Source: Prostheceraeus crozeri (Eukaryota; Platyhelminthes; Polycladida; Euryleptidae). Taken from it: 64,000 nucleotides of DNA. Every line of letters begins with the position of its first letter. Positions within the stretch are counted from its first letter, which is position 1. The notes under the pieces are model-generated. The model was not told where the DNA came from. It worked only from the letters and a program-made list of their open reading frames with translations, and did not search any database. Positions 62,101-64,000 of this stretch are shown one piece after another. A program made the translations under genes and the position numbers. The stretch is from contig CAJQUW010001431.1 in NCBI GenBank assembly GCA_907163375.1, positions 1 to 64,000 of the forward strand. Reading direction: 5' to 3'.

Positions 62101-64000
62101 TGAAAAGTCAACATAGACTGCAGCCGAATCTTACTTACCTTATATTCCTCCACAATAGATGGCAACAAATTCTTGGAACACCAAGCCACTTCTGTATCAT
62201 TTTGCTCACCTTGGCTTCGAATATCTTCATTCTGGATAGGGAGATCTCATAATTCGTTATAGGCCACATAATTAGGGACGCCGGGAAAGCTGTTGCAGGT
62301 GTTGCACCTATTTCATTCGTGCGCTCTTCATAAATAACGGTAATTTTCCTTAAACTTTATTTATCGAATTTATTTGACCAAATCGCATTACCTATTTGGG
62401 TTGCTTGTCAACATCTTATTGATACTATCTAAAATTCTGTTGTGCTCGATATTCTCCAACATCGCGGAAATCGTGTGCTAGACAAAATCTATTGATAATG
62501 AACTTAATTGATGTGTGAACAGTTAAAATTACAATCATAAAGACTTGTACAAGCAACAAATTATGGAATGTAAGATAATCTAATAATTTTAATAATTATT
62601 TTACAATTTACTAAGATGTATTCTGATATATCATTACTTTTTGTGTAATATTATACAAAAAAGATGTCAATTTTGTGCTGCGTAAGTGTGTGCTTTAATA
62701 ATTTTCTTATCATTATCTAGGAAAGCATGCTTGCATGCGAATTGCGTAAAAGTCAATATTGAAATTTCATTATCAAATCAACGGGAAAAATGTAGAGCTA
62801 ACTTTCGGCAGAAATACATGCATGCTTTTGTATGCATAGAGCACGCTTTAGCTTCAACATCATTTGCATTTTTTCTCCAAATGCCGATGCAATCGATTTG
62901 ACCAGTCATCACAATAGCTGCGAAATTGTTTCCAACTTCGTGTCATTTGTGGAACTGGATGTACGGGAGGAGTGAGTCTCTTCAGAAAACCCGAAGAACT
63001 TTCCAACAATTCGGATTGACGCTGTTCGCGTAAATCGGATATCCGCTTATTAAGTTCAGCGAATGTCGGTGTCTTCCACGCGCTTGTGCGAGATGAAGAG
63101 ATAGATTCTTCAAGAGCGACTTCCATTTAGAAGAACATCCGTCTAAAATGAATTGAGGCAGCTGACATTTATGCTATTGCATGTTAGCAAAAAGGGTCTT
63201 CTTTGGGTCTTGCAACCATGGAAGAATTCCTCCACGTTTTGATCCACTATCGACGTCCCTATGCCAAAATTGTCGTCTAAAACGAGTGAAGGCTTCTGCT
63301 TGGCTCAGAATGAGGAACTCAGCATGAAGCTCTTGTTCTTGGTCATTGGCAGAGATTGTCAACGAAACAGGTCGCTTTGTGTTCTTCAGTAAATTTAAAC
63401 AGAAGTCCTGTTAAATTGATGACTGCACGAGATTCCCTGTTTCACACTGCATAGAAAGGCAGTACAAAAGAAGATCTGTTGCAGTGTGTACTGGATATTT
63501 GCAAACCATTTCCAAGTAGGAAGAAAACGTTTTGCTTAATATAATATTTATTTGAACAGAATTAGACTTTTTGTCTTGCAGTAAAAAGGTGTCACCTATG
63601 TTTACAGATTGTGTAGTAAATTTATACAGAATAGATAAATGTGCTAGACTTAGGTTAAAATTGACGACAACGTGATTTTTACTCATTCAATTAGCGTAGC
63701 ATATACCGACCAGTTATTGTCTCATGAGCATGGAAAAGTTATCAATTCAAAGTTAACAGGCAGGCCAGCACAGAACCTGAGCAAGCCTGCAACGCATTTA
63801 AGACATGAAATTTTGGACTGTGGGTGCGGTACCCCAAAGTGCCCTCCTTGAAGTCGATGTAACACCTGCCCTAAACCCGTGCTGGCGTCGCTGCACATAA
63901 TCTTTTGGAACACTCCAAATTGTATCATCCACATCTTGAACCGACCTGGTAGAGATGTTCTGCTGATCTTGTCCAGGTAATCACTGACGCTTGCAGTTGT
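62101..64000. other. No gene confidently recognised
   Basis: A minus-strand frame near 63,720-63,990 reads VDDTIWSVPKDYVQRR in another phase, reminiscent of a transposase or integrase tail, but too short to assign. Frames at 62,860-63,126 and 63,174-63,362 are charged and helical without a family. Confidence 0.4.

Overview
The window is eukaryotic, most likely from a metazoan and probably an invertebrate. It holds two Polinton/Maverick elements (large virus-like DNA transposons) on the left and, on the right, about 38 kb of gene-poor DNA with decayed retroelements, Tc1/mariner copies and MITEs. No cellular gene and no RNA gene could be supported. The clade cannot be fixed from sequence alone.

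Polinton A (1 to about 6,300, running off the left edge) has its recognisable genes on the minus strand. Read from the right they are: an IAP-type RING protein, an unknown Cys-rich protein, a small glycine-rich pX-like capsid protein, an unknown protein, the A32/FtsK-type packaging ATPase, a conserved unknown, a DDE integrase with a C-terminal chromodomain, and a frameshifted penton-like protein cut by the edge. Its base composition is fairly balanced, and several genes have TATA boxes close upstream.

Polinton B (6,782-25,627; 18,846 bp) is structurally complete. It has AG/CT termini, inverted repeats of about 480 and 680 bp, and a perfect 6-bp target duplication (CTTCTC). It is much more AT-rich than Polinton A and belongs to another lineage: its integrase lacks a chromodomain and carries a parvovirus-like phospholipase A2 domain at its N-terminus. 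Left to right it encodes an adenain-like protease (+), PLA2-integrase (-), a pX-like protein (-), a jelly-roll major capsid protein (-, broken), an amphipathic virion-type protein (-), a coiled-coil fibre-like protein (-, broken), an unknown two-part gene (+, broken), a protein-primed family B DNA polymerase (+, broken), a packaging ATPase (-), a penton-like protein (-), a conserved unknown (-) and a membrane protein (-). A rearranged right end with tandem repeats follows. Polymerase and integrase would replicate and insert the element; ATPase, protease, capsid and penton would build a particle. With at least four genes interrupted, this copy is probably not autonomous.

The most unusual signal is a family of short GC-rich mini-hairpins that I saw only inside Polinton B. 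They usually come in pairs enclosed by a short outer stem, and their loops are mostly GAA/TTC, many containing GCGAAGC. They lie in both inverted repeats, beside or across the stop codons of most minus-strand genes, in a tandem array at 12,131-12,346, and repeatedly inside reading frames. In the polymerase and the gene before it, the recurrent type is always read in the same phase.

The right part (25,634-64,000) contains LINE fragments, two Penelope-like remnants, a Tc1 element with recognisable ends, a mariner-like remnant, two copies of a hAT-like MITE (one interrupting an older repeat whose uninterrupted form is also present), a piggyBac-like non-autonomous element, other small inverted-repeat elements, and long stretches with nothing recognisable.
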